A program made the translations under genes and the position numbers. Under the pieces are notes generated by a model. The model was given only the letters and a program-made list of their open reading frames with translations. It was not told the DNA's origin and did no database searches. Source: Butyrivibrio sp. (GTDB lineage: Bacteria > Bacillota > Clostridia > Lachnospirales > Lachnospiraceae). Taken from it: DNA of 64,000 nucleotides. Shown here in pieces: positions 9,630 to 20,585 of this stretch; the first letter of the stretch is position 1; each line of letters begins with the position of its first letter. Location: NCBI RefSeq assembly GCF_017433805.1, contig NZ_JAFRGN010000046.1, positions 1-64,000 of the forward strand, written 5' to 3'.

Positions 9630-10346
9630 TCAGCATACGTTTCTGACTGTTCCAACTGAAACATAATTATCAAGAACTGCGCCGTAATCTGTACCTTCCT
9701 CTGACTGAGGGTTAAATATGCCATCCACCATAAGGCTTACTCCGCCATTGGCAAATTCCTCAACAGGTCTGTATCTGTCTGTATAAAAAGACTTTCTGGA
9801 AACCAGTCTGTCTCTGAGTATTCCCTTACACTCATCTGCCTTACAATGAGGGAAATTAACATTCCATATCTGTCCTGGAACATATGGCTTTTCAATAAGC
9901 TCAGCCATTATTTCTCTAAGATACTTATCAGTAACCTCGTGAACTCCTGTCATTCCTTCTGAGAACGCGATTGACAGAACTCCCTGAAACTCGCCTTCAA
10001 AAGCTGCTCCTGCTGTTGCAGAATACTGAATATCGCAGGCTACATTGTAGCCAAAGTTAATTCCAGACATGATTACATCAGGTTTCTCTGGCATGATGCT
10101 CAAGATTCCCACTCTTACACAGTCCGCTGGTGTTCCTGTGCAGGAAAAAGCATGAACTGCCTCTACAGAAAAATTATAGGGATGAACATCAATTGGATGG
10201 CGAAGTGTGATGCTGTGAGAAGCTGCGCTCCTCTGACTTTCCGGAGCAACAATCCAGACTTCACCAAACTCTTTTGCCGCCTCTGCTAGTCTTCTGATAC
10301 CATCAGATTCAATTCCATCATCATTGGTAATAAGTATTTTTCTCAT
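9630..10346 (-). CDS. surE: 5'/3'-nucleotidase SurE
   Basis: 238 residues, the usual SurE length. The N-terminal metal-binding signature is complete (ILITNDDGIESDG), followed by VAPESQRSAASHSITL and a conserved MSGINFGYN loop. SurE is a cytoplasmic metal-dependent phosphatase that removes phosphate from nucleoside 5'- and 3'-monophosphates and short polyphosphate. It is the first gene of the probable surE-DUF3160-CapA operon, with AGGAGAAATT before the ATG. Its link with two surface proteins is unexplained. Confidence 0.95.
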   Translation of the reverse strand: MRKILITNDDGIESDGIRRLAEAAKEFGEVWIVAPESQRSAASHSITLRHPIDVHPYNFSVEAVHAFSCTGTPADCVRVGILSIMPEKPDVIMSGINFGYNVACDIQYSATAGAAFEGEFQGVLSIAFSEGMTGVHEVTDKYLREIMAELIEKPYVPGQIWNVNFPHCKADECKGILRDRLVSRKSFYTDRYRPVEEFANGGVSLMVDGIFNPQSEEGTDYGAVLDNYVSVGTVRNVC

Positions 10347-10420
10347 AATTTCTCCTGTTTATGCAATTTCACATACAATTATAATACTCTCTTAGTTGTT
10401 TTCGCGCAAAATTCAGCTTG

Positions 10421-10434
10421 CGAACATATGTTTT
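10421..10434 (+). promoter_or_regulatory. LexA (SOS) box
   Basis: CGAACATATGTTTT matches the Gram-positive LexA/DinR operator CGAACRNRYGTTYG at 13 of 14 positions. It lies 30 bases before the ATG of the Y-family polymerase, overlapping a possible -35 (TTTTAC) with TAAAAT as -10. LexA should repress the polymerase-YolD pair until DNA damage. Confidence 0.8.
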
Positions 10435-10463
10435 ACGGGCCCTTTTCATGGTAAAATAGGCAT

Positions 10464-12008
10464 ATGACAAATAGTAATGAAAGACAAAATTATTATATTG
10501 CTATTGATCTTAAGTCTTTTTATGCGTCTGTTGAATGTCAGGACCTGGATAGAAATCCGCTTACTACTAATCTTGTAGTTGCTGACAGGAGCAGAACTGA
10601 AAAGACTATTTGTCTTGCCGTTTCCCCATCTCTTAAGAAGTACGGTATACCTGGAAGGCCAAGGCTTTTCGAGGTAACTCAGGTGGTAAAAGAGATAAAT
10701 ATCGAAAGGCTTCGCAAGGCACCTGGCCATAAATTTACAGGAGAATCCGATGATGAAGAGGCTCTGGAAAAAGATCCTTCTCTCAAGCTCTCTTTTATAG
10801 CTGCCGTTCCCAGAATGGCTCGTTATATAGACATCAGCACTACTATATACCATATCTACTTGCAGTACGTTGCACCTGAAGACATCCATGTTTACTCGAT
10901 TGACGAGGTTTTCATGGACGTAACAAAGTATCTTAAGATCTACAACAAGACTCCAAGAGAGCTTGCCCAGATGATGATCAAGCAGGTAATGGAAGAGACC
11001 GGAATCACTGCAACTGCTGGCATTGGTACCAATATGTACCTTGCCAAGGTAGCCATGGATATTGTTGCCAAACACACCGATCCGGACGAAAACGGCGTTC
11101 GCATGGCTGAGCTTGATGAGATCAGCTACAGACAGCTCTTATGGGATCATGAGCCGCTTACAGACTTCTGGCGCGTTGGAAGAGGCTATACCAGAAGACT
11201 TAAGGCTCTTGGAATTAATACAATGGGAGATATCGCCAGATGTAGCCTTGGCGGCGAGAGAGAGTTCTTTAACGAAGACCTTCTGTACAAGAACTTTGGA
11301 ATAAACGCAGAGCTCCTTATAGACCACGCCTGGGGCTATGAGCCCTGCACCATGGAGATGGTCAAATCCTACAAGCCTGACAACAACAGCGTAAGTCTGG
11401 GACAGGTTCTCCACTGTCCGTATACCTATGATAAATGCCGCATCATTGTCAAAGAGATGGCAGAGGCACTAGCTCTTCAGCTGATGGAAGAGGAGAAGGT
11501 CACAGATCAGATAGTTCTATCTATCGGCTACGACGCAGAGAGCCTTAATGACCCTGAGATTCGTAGGAAATATCACGGTGATATCGGCAAGGATTACTAC
11601 GGTCGACTTATTCCGGTGCATGCTCACGGTAGCTACAATCTTGAGGAGTTTACTAATCTTAGTGACAACATTATAGAAGCAGCCCTACATATCTACGACT
11701 CTCAGGTTGATGAGAATCTTTTGATGAGACGCGTAACTATCGTTGCAACGCGTGTTCTTAGTGAGACAGAAGCTGAGAAAACTGTAGAATCCTCCTACGA
11801 GCAGCTTTCTCTTTTTGTTGATTATGATGAAAAAGAGAAGGAGAAGAAGGAAAAGGAAGCTAAGAATGCCAAGGCTAAAGCCCTTCAGAAGGCGACCTTG
11901 GAGATACAAAAGAAATTTGGTAAGACTGCTATTGTCCGTGGAACCTCCTATGAAGAGGGCGCAACAGGCATGGACAGAGCAAGACAGATAGGCGGACACA
12001 AGGCATGA
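10464..12008 (+). CDS. Y-family translesion DNA polymerase (UmuC/UvrX-like)
   Basis: 514 residues. It opens with the Y-family catalytic block (YYIAIDLKSFYASVE) and carries the second acidic motif YSIDEVFMD. A fingers/palm region with helix-hairpin-helix-like GINTMGDIA follows, then a little-finger domain. Near residue 450 the sequence QLSLF is a good beta-clamp-binding motif. After it comes a charged Lys/Glu coil (about 455-490). The enzyme should copy past damaged bases. A LexA box lies directly upstream and a YolD-like gene overlaps its end by 4 bases, the pairing known from uvrX-yolD elements. Start: ATG at 10464; no strong Shine-Dalgarno, so the transcript may have a short leader. Confidence 0.93.
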   Translation: MTNSNERQNYYIAIDLKSFYASVECQDLDRNPLTTNLVVADRSRTEKTICLAVSPSLKKYGIPGRPRLFEVTQVVKEINIERLRKAPGHKFTGESDDEEALEKDPSLKLSFIAAVPRMARYIDISTTIYHIYLQYVAPEDIHVYSIDEVFMDVTKYLKIYNKTPRELAQMMIKQVMEETGITATAGIGTNMYLAKVAMDIVAKHTDPDENGVRMAELDEISYRQLLWDHEPLTDFWRVGRGYTRRLKALGINTMGDIARCSLGGEREFFNEDLLYKNFGINAELLIDHAWGYEPCTMEMVKSYKPDNNSVSLGQVLHCPYTYDKCRIIVKEMAEALALQLMEEEKVTDQIVLSIGYDAESLNDPEIRRKYHGDIGKDYYGRLIPVHAHGSYNLEEFTNLSDNIIEAALHIYDSQVDENLLMRRVTIVATRVLSETEAEKTVESSYEQLSLFVDYDEKEKEKKEKEAKNAKAKALQKATLEIQKKFGKTAIVRGTSYEEGATGMDRARQIGGHKA

Positions 12009-12424
12009 GTATTGATAAATACAAGGATATGTTATATATGGACAGACCGGTTTCCAGGAAGCATAAGCCAATGCCTCTTGAGAACAGGGCCGCTCAGTTT
12101 GCGCCTTTTGCAGCGTTAACTGGCTACGACGATGCTGTCACTGAAACTGCCCGTCTTACAGAAAGCAAAATCGAGCTCAGCGAAGAAAAGAAGGCTGAGC
12201 TCGACCAAATACTATCTAATCTTAATTTAGTTATTTCAGAGCACCCTAAGGCTACAATCACCTATTTTGTGCCTGATGAAGTAAAAGCTGGTGGCGAATA
12301 TGTCACCATTTCTGCCAATATCCGCAAGATTGATTCTGTCAGCCGAAGCGTAATGCTGATGGATAAATCCACCATAGCTATCGATGACATCATCAGTATT
12401 GAACCTGATAGCGCAGAAGCTTAA
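12005..12424 (+). CDS. YolD-like family protein
   Basis: 139 residues, overlapping the polymerase gene by 4 bases (ATGA), so translation is coupled. The conserved YolD-like core is visible: MPLENRAAQFAPFAAL, then a short helix and a beta-rich half. YolD-like proteins are small companions of UvrX-type Y-family polymerases and are SOS-induced with them; their exact role, perhaps like UmuD, is not established. It ends one base before a convergent gene with no terminator between. Confidence 0.88.
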   Translation: MSIDKYKDMLYMDRPVSRKHKPMPLENRAAQFAPFAALTGYDDAVTETARLTESKIELSEEKKAELDQILSNLNLVISEHPKATITYFVPDEVKAGGEYVTISANIRKIDSVSRSVMLMDKSTIAIDDIISIEPDSAEA

Positions 12425-13606
12425 TTATCCTCTTAACATGAATTTCCTAGCTACTCCAATAGCAACCTTGTATGGGAGAGGGCGGACAACCTTATCTGCC
12501 TCTTTAATCATTTTTCTGATGGGTATACTCTGAGGGCAGTGCTGCTCGCATTTTCCACATTCAATACACTGTGTTGCAAAGGCTGGCTCTTTTTTGAGAG
12601 CTACAGTCTGGAAATACTCACCTCTGGCTTCTGCCTTACTCTCAAGCGCTGTCATATTGTAGCATCTAAAGAGGGCAGGAATATCAACGCCCTTAGGACA
12701 AGGCATACAATATCTGCAGCCTGTACATCCCACAAGCTCTGTCTCAGAAATGATCTTTTTAACCTGATCTATAAGTTCGAAATCCTTGTCGGTAAAAGAG
12801 CCTGCTGTAGCGCTGGATGCGATGCGACAGTTCTCCTCAACCATTTCTATAGAATTCATTCCCGATAAAACACAGGTAACTTCTGGCTGATTCCAGAGCC
12901 ATCTAAGTCCGTATTCAGCTGGTGTGTAGCCAGTGTCCTGAGCATTTATAAGCTCTTTTGCCTTATTAGGAAGGAGATTAACAAGCTTACCTCCTCTAAG
13001 AGGCTCCATAATAACTACTGGAATTCCCTTTTTAGCTGCATGCTCGAGGCCCTTTCTACCGGCCTGAGTGTGCTCATCCATGTAGTTATACTGAATCTGG
13101 CAGAAATCCCAGTCATAGGAATCAAGAATTCCTATGAAATCCTCTGTATTTCCATGATAGGAAAAGCCGATATTTCTGATCTGGCCAGTTCTTTTCTTTT
13201 CCTCAACCCATTCCCTGATGCCGACTCTCTCAAGCTTATCCCACTGATTAAGAGCTGTCATGTGGTGCATCAGATAATAGTCCACGTAGGTGGTACGAAG
13301 TCTTTTAAGCTCCTCTTCAAAATACTTATCCAGAGCAGCTCTGCTTCCTACAAGATACTGTGGAAGCTTGGTTGCTATGTTTATCTTTTCCCTGATGCCA
13401 TTTCTCTCCACAATTTCTCCGAGAGCCGCTTCACTTCCTGAATAAACATAAGCAGTATCGTAATAATTGACGCCCATCTCATAGGCTTTCATTATCTCTT
13501 TTTCTGCCTTGTCTATATCGATGCCACGTCCATTAGTAGTAAAACGCATACATCCATAGCCAAGGATTGAAATTGGTTCACCATTTCTGTTCTGCCTGTA
13601 CTCCAT
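12425..13606 (-). CDS. Aldo/keto reductase with C-terminal 4Fe-4S motifs
   Basis: 393 residues. Residues 1-280 form an AKR barrel: GYGCMRF, DTAYVYSGSE (catalytic Asp/Tyr), a Lys in ATKLP and a His in YLMHH. The C-terminal third adds two cysteine clusters, CTGCRYCMPCPKGV and CIECGKCEQHCP, which should bind 4Fe-4S centres. Such fusions are common in anaerobic Clostridia and probably take electrons from ferredoxin-like donors as well as NAD(P)H; the substrate is unknown. GGGAGA precedes the ATG. It faces the yolD-like gene tail to tail. Confidence 0.9.
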   Translation of the reverse strand: MEYRQNRNGEPISILGYGCMRFTTNGRGIDIDKAEKEIMKAYEMGVNYYDTAYVYSGSEAALGEIVERNGIREKINIATKLPQYLVGSRAALDKYFEEELKRLRTTYVDYYLMHHMTALNQWDKLERVGIREWVEEKKRTGQIRNIGFSYHGNTEDFIGILDSYDWDFCQIQYNYMDEHTQAGRKGLEHAAKKGIPVVIMEPLRGGKLVNLLPNKAKELINAQDTGYTPAEYGLRWLWNQPEVTCVLSGMNSIEMVEENCRIASSATAGSFTDKDFELIDQVKKIISETELVGCTGCRYCMPCPKGVDIPALFRCYNMTALESKAEARGEYFQTVALKKEPAFATQCIECGKCEQHCPQSIPIRKMIKEADKVVRPLPYKVAIGVARKFMLRG

Positions 13607-13726
13607 ATGTTTCTCCCTATTTGAAAAACAACTATCCTACAAGCCGATTATATTATTCAACTCACATTTTGTAAAATTATATTTTATAAAATATTAACTA
13701 AAAATACTCTCACTTTTTTACGCGAA

Positions 13727-15076
13727 TTATCTTGTGAGGTCCTGTACCCACTTATACTTCCTGAATCTGTACATAACCCACGGAATCTTACCAACTTCAT
13801 CAAGACAGGTGCATGCATAAACTAAAAGAGGAGACCAGTGGAATACAAACGCACCAGCAAGAGCCAGCGGAATCGCTATACACCACATAGTAACGATAAG
13901 ACTGTACATATCAAAAAGTGTGTCTCCGCCGCCATCAAGTACTCCGTTGATGGTTACTGTATTCACAGCTCTTCCTATCATGTAAACAGACATGATGATC
14001 ATCATCCCTACAAGGTAATGTCTTGCTGTATCCGTGAGGATTACTCCGTTAACAACTATAGGCGTAACAGCAAGAACAAGTGCTGTAGAAACAAAGCCTA
14101 TTACATAGGATATGTTCTTGAGCTTGATTCCATACTGCTTGCCAAGCTCAAGTCTGCCAGCACCAAGCTCGTTACCAACTATAATTCCCGCTGCGCTTCC
14201 TATTCCGTTACAGAGACAGCAGATAAGATCTCTTACTACAGCAGCGATAGAATTGGCAGCTGCTGCATCTACGCCAAGATGACCCATGATAGCTGTATAC
14301 GAAGTAAATCCTATTCCCCAGCAAAGTGATCCTCCTAGAAGCGGTAAATACTGCTTCATAAAGTCTTTGTACAACTGAAGAGGAACAGCAAACATTCTGC
14401 CAAGTGCTGGTCTGATATATGAGGGCTTAAGTGATATCACAATACAAAGTGTCAGCTCTATAACTCTTGAGATTGTTGTAGCGAGGGCTGCGCCTCGAGC
14501 CTCCATTCTTGGTGCTCCCAAAAGTCCAAAAATGAATACAGCATTAAACCCTATATTCAAAAGAACCGCACCAGTACTGATAAGAGCTCCAGCCTTGACG
14601 TTTTCAGTAACCTTCATAATAGAAAGGTAGCTCTGGGAAATACCTGTAATAAGATATGACCAGCCAGCAATTCTGAGATAACTTGTACCAATAGCTATCA
14701 GCTCAGGGTCTGATGCAAATATGTGCATGAGCTGTCCAGGGATAAGCTCGCACATGGCAAAAAATACCACGGCAACAACTTCACTTGAAATAAGCATCAG
14801 GTTAAAAATATTCTCAAGAGCTTTTTTATCTCCCTTGCCCCAGTACTGAGCTCCAAGAATAGCACCAGCTGTAGTAGAAGAGAAGAGGAACATGTTCTGA
14901 ACAAACTGTATCTGAGTTGCAAGAGAAACAGCTGTCATCTGCTCCTGTGTTACTCTTCCAAGCATAAGAGCATCTGCAGCTGCCACCATAGCAAGCATCA
15001 GGCTCTGAAGTGCAATTGGAAATGCTATCCTTATAAGGTTCTTGTAAAAAAGCTTATTATCAATTTTTGTTTCCAC
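13727..15076 (-). CDS. MATE family multidrug/Na+ or H+ antiporter
   Basis: 449 residues with twelve predicted membrane helices in two homologous halves and NorM/DinF-type patterns (QSLMLAMVAAADALMLG near the start, GIGSAAGIIVGNELGAG in the second half). MATE proteins export cationic drugs or metabolites using a sodium or proton gradient. The start is GTG at 15076 with GGAG eight bases upstream. It has its own 120-base gap on each side, so it is probably monocistronic. The substrate cannot be read from the sequence. Confidence 0.9.
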   Translation of the reverse strand: METKIDNKLFYKNLIRIAFPIALQSLMLAMVAAADALMLGRVTQEQMTAVSLATQIQFVQNMFLFSSTTAGAILGAQYWGKGDKKALENIFNLMLISSEVVAVVFFAMCELIPGQLMHIFASDPELIAIGTSYLRIAGWSYLITGISQSYLSIMKVTENVKAGALISTGAVLLNIGFNAVFIFGLLGAPRMEARGAALATTISRVIELTLCIVISLKPSYIRPALGRMFAVPLQLYKDFMKQYLPLLGGSLCWGIGFTSYTAIMGHLGVDAAAANSIAAVVRDLICCLCNGIGSAAGIIVGNELGAGRLELGKQYGIKLKNISYVIGFVSTALVLAVTPIVVNGVILTDTARHYLVGMMIIMSVYMIGRAVNTVTINGVLDGGGDTLFDMYSLIVTMWCIAIPLALAGAFVFHWSPLLVYACTCLDEVGKIPWVMYRFRKYKWVQDLTR

Positions 15077-15279
15077 TAATAAATCTCCTGTAGTTTCCGC
15101 ACTATTACTAGACTCCCGTTAAATAAATAGTACGCAATTAATCTTTTGATTCAATTCTACCATGTTACCAAATTAGAAACTAAATGCAACTTTTTTCTTT
15201 TATGTAGTGTTATATGTTTGTAAACAGACGCACATGTGATAATATTGTTAATAGTTTATTTTTTAGAGGAGGATTTATC

Positions 15280-15849
15280 ATGTTTTGTCCAAATTGCGGA
15301 ACAGAAATTACAGGGGAAGAAAAGTTTTGTCCTAACTGCGGTGCAGATGTAAGCGCAGCATTAGATGGAAACGGAGCACCTACAGCTGATGCTGGTGCAG
15401 CTCAGTCACAGGGTCAGCCAGCTGGTTTTGATTTCAATGCTTATCAGCAGAACTTTGGTCAGCAGGGCAATCCACAGCAGGGATCACCTTACTACCTTAA
15501 TGTTACTGGTATTCAGAAGAGAGAGCTTGCACTTGCGATCATTCTTACAATCGTAACTTGCGGTATCTATGGTATTTACTGGTTCATCGTTCTTACAGAT
15601 GAGACTAACCACATCACAAACCAGACAGAAGGCGCATCTGGCGGACTTGCATTCCTGTTCACAATCATTACTTGCGGTATTTACTATTTCTACTGGTCAT
15701 ACAAGCTTGGTGAGAAGGTTGACATGATCAAGGGCACACCTAACGGAAGCTCTTCAATCTTGTTCCTTATCCTTAGCATCTTTGGTCTTGGATTTGTAAA
15801 CTACATCATCGCTCAGGATGCAATCAACAACCTTGTAGCTTCTTGCTAA
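15280..15849 (+). CDS. Zinc-ribbon DUF4234 membrane protein
   Basis: 189 residues from the ATG preceded by AGAGGAGG; an upstream in-frame ATG has no such site. A zinc ribbon opens the protein (CPNCGTEI..FCPNCGAD), then a Gln/Gly/Pro-rich linker (about 30-75), then two copies of a membrane hairpin containing ILTIVTCGIYGIYWF and FTIITCGIYYFYWS, typical of DUF4234. A last hydrophobic segment closes the chain. Function unknown; probably a small inner-membrane scaffold or regulator. The gene stands alone. Confidence 0.8.
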   Translation: MFCPNCGTEITGEEKFCPNCGADVSAALDGNGAPTADAGAAQSQGQPAGFDFNAYQQNFGQQGNPQQGSPYYLNVTGIQKRELALAIILTIVTCGIYGIYWFIVLTDETNHITNQTEGASGGLAFLFTIITCGIYYFYWSYKLGEKVDMIKGTPNGSSSILFLILSIFGLGFVNYIIAQDAINNLVASC

Positions 15850-15865
15850 TTATTTAAGAGCATAA

Positions 15866-15918
15866 TAAAAGGTATGCATGTAAATGGCATTTGTCATCTA
15901 CATTGCATACCTTTTTTA
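15866..15918. terminator. Bidirectional terminator between zinc-ribbon gene and GH51 gene
   Basis: Arms AAAAGGTATGCA and TGCATACCTTTT, extended by TGTA/TACA, with A- and T-runs on either side. It can stop transcription from both convergent genes. Confidence 0.85.
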
Positions 15919-15939
15919 TTGTCTTTTTTCTAAAAAGAA

Positions 15940-17478
<1,539 letters not shown>

Positions 17479-17583
17479 TTACAGTCACATGAATAATATA
17501 ATACATTCTTTATAAAAAGGAAATGGAAAATACTCATTTATTTCTTAAAAAAATGTTAAGATGTAGGTTAGAGGAGAAATATT

Positions 17584-18516
17584 ATGAGCAAGAAAAATAC
17601 ACTACTTAAGCTTGGCATATTCTCTACTGTTTTTGGTGGGGTTTATGCTTTTACTAACTATATTTATCAGATATCTATGGTGCCCAAGCAGCACACAGAT
17701 GCAGATGATGGAAGGGATTTTGACCCGGCTATCACAGAAGGCAGACGCTTTGTACGAAATCATCCTGACAGACAGGATATGTATATTGATTCTGTAGATC
17801 AGTTAAGACTACACGCATCCTTCATTCCTGCCAAGGAAGACAGCCACAGATATGCGATTGTCATCCATGGAATCTGGGATAACCACGAAGCCAACGGTGT
17901 TTACGCCAGATATTATCTTGATAAGGGCATTAACTGCCTTCTTCCTGATCTTCGAGGCTTTGGTCAGAGCGAAGGTGATTATATCGGATACGGCTACGAT
18001 GACAGACTTGATATCATCGAGTGGATAAATTGGATTGTCAAAAGAGATCCTGAAGCTAAGATTCTAATTCATGGAATGTCCATGGGATCAGCTACAACTC
18101 TTATGACAACAGGAGAGCACCTTCCAAGAAATGTTAAGGCAGCAATTGCAGACAGTGCCTACGCTACACTTCGAGAACAGTTTGCTCACACCTACAAACA
18201 GTTCAAAGGCTCTGTTGTTCCTACGCCTATAGCTCTTTTCCTGGCAAGGGTTATTATCTACCTGAAGGCTGGCTATGACATCAATGAAGTTAATCCAATT
18301 GAAGCGGTCAAGAATTCTACAACACCAACACTCTTCATTCATGGAGATGATGACACCTTCATTGATCCACATATGTGCTCAAGACTTTATGAAGCAGCTA
18401 AATGTCCCAAGCAGTATTGCATGATCCTCGGCGCAGGCCACATCGAATGTGTAACTGTTGATCCTGAGAATTACTGGGGCAAAATTGAGAGCTTCCTGAG
18501 CAAAACTGATTTCTGA
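17584..18516 (+). CDS. Alpha/beta hydrolase with N-terminal membrane anchor
   Basis: 310 residues. Residues 5-27 are hydrophobic and probably anchor the protein. The hydrolase fold shows HGIWD for the oxyanion region, nucleophile elbow GMSMGSA (Ser about 160), an acid in HGDDDTFI and a catalytic His in GAGHIE. It belongs to the broad alpha/beta hydrolase group that includes prolyl-oligopeptidase-like esterases; the substrate is unknown. GAGGAGAAATATT precedes the ATG. It diverges from the GH51 gene, but a shared function is only a guess. Confidence 0.85.
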   Translation: MSKKNTLLKLGIFSTVFGGVYAFTNYIYQISMVPKQHTDADDGRDFDPAITEGRRFVRNHPDRQDMYIDSVDQLRLHASFIPAKEDSHRYAIVIHGIWDNHEANGVYARYYLDKGINCLLPDLRGFGQSEGDYIGYGYDDRLDIIEWINWIVKRDPEAKILIHGMSMGSATTLMTTGEHLPRNVKAAIADSAYATLREQFAHTYKQFKGSVVPTPIALFLARVIIYLKAGYDINEVNPIEAVKNSTTPTLFIHGDDDTFIDPHMCSRLYEAAKCPKQYCMILGAGHIECVTVDPENYWGKIESFLSKTDF

Positions 18517-18568
18517 TCATTATAAACGCCATGAGTTCTTAATAATTTGAAAAAGACATAAAAACAGC

Positions 18569-18647
18569 AGGGCTATGTTTAATTTAAATACAAACCGATT
18601 TGATTCTGTGAATCATTGGAGGTTTGTATTTGAATTAACATAGCCCT
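18569..18647. terminator. Long bidirectional hairpin between convergent genes
   Basis: Two arms of about 27-28 bases (18569-18596 and 18621-18647) are nearly complementary. A small GATTC/GAATC hairpin sits in the loop. It lies between the hydrolase and AEC genes. On the minus strand it is followed by CTGCTGTTTTT, which suits a terminator for the AEC gene. The stem is much longer than usual. Confidence 0.7.
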
Positions 18648-18653
18648 TCGTTA

Positions 18654-19646
18654 TCATATAATTCCAAATGTCTTAAGAACGAACAACCAGAATGTTAATG
18701 AAAATGAACATCCAAAGGTAGTCATCATTATGATACTACTACTGAGTGTTCCCTCATGTCCCATGTTCTTGGCCATTATAAAGCTTGAAACTGTTGTAGC
18801 TGAGCCAAGCATAACAAGAATCGCTATTATCTGTTCATCCCTAAAGCCAAGAGCTACAGCAAGAGGCATGAACACGCCTACAAGCGCAAATAGTTTGATA
18901 AAGCTCGCAAGTAATGTGGGCTTTATTTTATTTACAGCCCTGGCAAAATCAAAGGTTGCACCCATGGACATAAGTCCAAGTGGAGTAGCAAGGCCTCCGA
19001 CACTGGAGATCATTGAACCCATAAATTTGGGCACAGGAAGCTTTAGAAGTGACCACATAAGGCCACAGAAAATTCCAATCAGAATTGGATTTTTGGCTAT
19101 TCCTATGAGTGTTTTCTTAAACAGCTCTTTTTGTACATCGTCTGAATTATTGTCTTCGCTTGTGTATCTACCAAGAACTGCTGACTTAGGAGCTGTCAGC
19201 ATCAGTATTATTACAGCAAAGATATTGTAAATTGGCACACTTCCGATGATCATAAGTGGTGCCATTCCTGTACTACCTGTTCCGTAGATATTGTGAATAA
19301 AGGCTATTCCAAGAAGTGCTGCGCTGCTGCGATAGGAGCCTTGAATAAACTCACCTCGCTCTGCTTTATTCTTAATGATCAGCTTGGATATCAGTGTGAT
19401 CACCAGAATACTAAGTAATGTGACCAGGAAACAGAACAGTACAAATCTGCCATTCCAGGTTCCTGCAAAATCCTGCTCTGCAAGGTCTTCAAATAAGAGC
19501 ACAGGAAGCGCAACCTTGAAAACAAACTTATTCATCCAGCTTGCTGCCTTCTCATCGATAATGTGAAGTTTGTTAAAAACATAGCCCAGCACCATCAAAA
19601 GAAAAATTGGCAAAGTAGCATTTAAACTAAAGATTAGATTTTCCAT
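18654..19646 (-). CDS. AEC family transporter (auxin efflux carrier-like permease)
   Basis: 330 residues with about ten hydrophobic helices and the AEC pattern (LPIFLLMVLGYVFNKLHIID at the start, GGLATPLGLMSMGATFD in the middle). Bacterial AEC proteins carry malate, malonate or other organic acids and possibly amino acids. The substrate is unknown. TGAGGT lies upstream of the start. It is separated by 16 bases from exonuclease III, with which it may share a transcript. Confidence 0.88.
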   Translation of the reverse strand: MENLIFSLNATLPIFLLMVLGYVFNKLHIIDEKAASWMNKFVFKVALPVLLFEDLAEQDFAGTWNGRFVLFCFLVTLLSILVITLISKLIIKNKAERGEFIQGSYRSSAALLGIAFIHNIYGTGSTGMAPLMIIGSVPIYNIFAVIILMLTAPKSAVLGRYTSEDNNSDDVQKELFKKTLIGIAKNPILIGIFCGLMWSLLKLPVPKFMGSMISSVGGLATPLGLMSMGATFDFARAVNKIKPTLLASFIKLFALVGVFMPLAVALGFRDEQIIAILVMLGSATTVSSFIMAKNMGHEGTLSSSIIMMTTFGCSFSLTFWLFVLKTFGII

Positions 19647-19662
19647 ATAACCTCAACCCCGA

Positions 19663-20427
19663 TCAATCTTTCAAAATAAGACCAACAGGGCAATGATCAG
19701 AACCAAGAGCATCCGCATAAATCTTGGCATCTTCAACCTTGTCCATAAAGCTCTCTGATACTACAAAGTAGTCTATACGCCAGCCAGCATTCTTGGCTCT
19801 TGAATTAAATCTATAAGACCACCAGGAATATGCTCCCTCAAGGTCTGGATAGAAATGTCTGAAGGTATCAACAAGTCCAGCACCTACAACATTATCAAAC
19901 TTAGCTCTCTCTTCGTCAGTAAATCCAGCATGTCCTCTGTTTGGCTTAGGATTTTTAAGGTCAATCTCCTTGTGAGCAACATTGAGATCACCGCAGTAGA
20001 TTACTGGCTTTTTCTCCTCAAGCTTCTTGATATATGCAAGGAAATCATCCTCCCAGACCTGTCTGTACTCAAGTCTTGAAAGGTCCTCTTTGGCATTGGG
20101 AACATAAACTGTTACGAGGTAGTAGTCCTCATATTCAGCTGTGATCACACGTCCCTCGTGGTCGTGTTCCTCTATCCCAAGTCCGTAGGTTACAGAGATT
20201 GGCTTTTCCTTGGTGAAAATAGCAGTACCTGAATAGCCTTTCTTTTCAGCATAATTCCAGTACTCCTCATATCCTGGAAGGTCAATCTCAATCTGTCCTT
20301 CCTGAAGCTTGGTCTCCTGAAGACAGATCACATCAGGATTTTCTTTATCCATGAACTCCTGAAAGCATCCCTTGGATACACAGGCGCGTAGTCCGTTAAC
20401 ATTCCATGACACTAACTTTTTTCCCAT
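19663..20427 (-). CDS. xth: Exodeoxyribonuclease III
   Basis: 254 residues from the ATG at 20427, which has GGAGAG upstream; an in-frame extension of 35 residues is not supported. Motifs of the ExoIII/APE1 family are complete: [17 protein letters not shown] (metal-binding Glu), [14 protein letters not shown], and the catalytic GSDHCPVGL at the C-terminus. It cleaves DNA 5' of abasic sites and trims 3' ends in base excision repair. Confidence 0.96.
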   Translation of the reverse strand: MGKKLVSWNVNGLRACVSKGCFQEFMDKENPDVICLQETKLQEGQIEIDLPGYEEYWNYAEKKGYSGTAIFTKEKPISVTYGLGIEEHDHEGRVITAEYEDYYLVTVYVPNAKEDLSRLEYRQVWEDDFLAYIKKLEEKKPVIYCGDLNVAHKEIDLKNPKPNRGHAGFTDEERAKFDNVVGAGLVDTFRHFYPDLEGAYSWWSYRFNSRAKNAGWRIDYFVVSESFMDKVEDAKIYADALGSDHCPVGLILKD

Positions 20428-20500
20428 AATCTCTCCATTTCTCTTACTGCCTATTGTCAACAGATTTATTATATCAAAAATAAAATTTCTGAAAACAAGG

Positions 20501-20529
20501 TTGACAGTGAAACTTTTGTGTGCCATTAT
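20501..20529 (+). promoter_or_regulatory. Promoter of the ABC exporter leader RNA
   Basis: TTGACA, 17-base spacer, CATTAT. It lies about 57 bases before the leader-peptide ATG and upstream of every structural element of the attenuator. Confidence 0.5.
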
Positions 20530-20585
20530 CAATCATATCAGTTTTGCTACGACTGATAAATAATCAAGAAAGCGAGGTAAAAGAA

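Noticed and set aside
10446-11075. 209-codon minus-strand frame opposite the Y-family polymerase
   Set aside because: Antisense to a gene with intact catalytic motifs and would have its end across the LexA-controlled promoter region.
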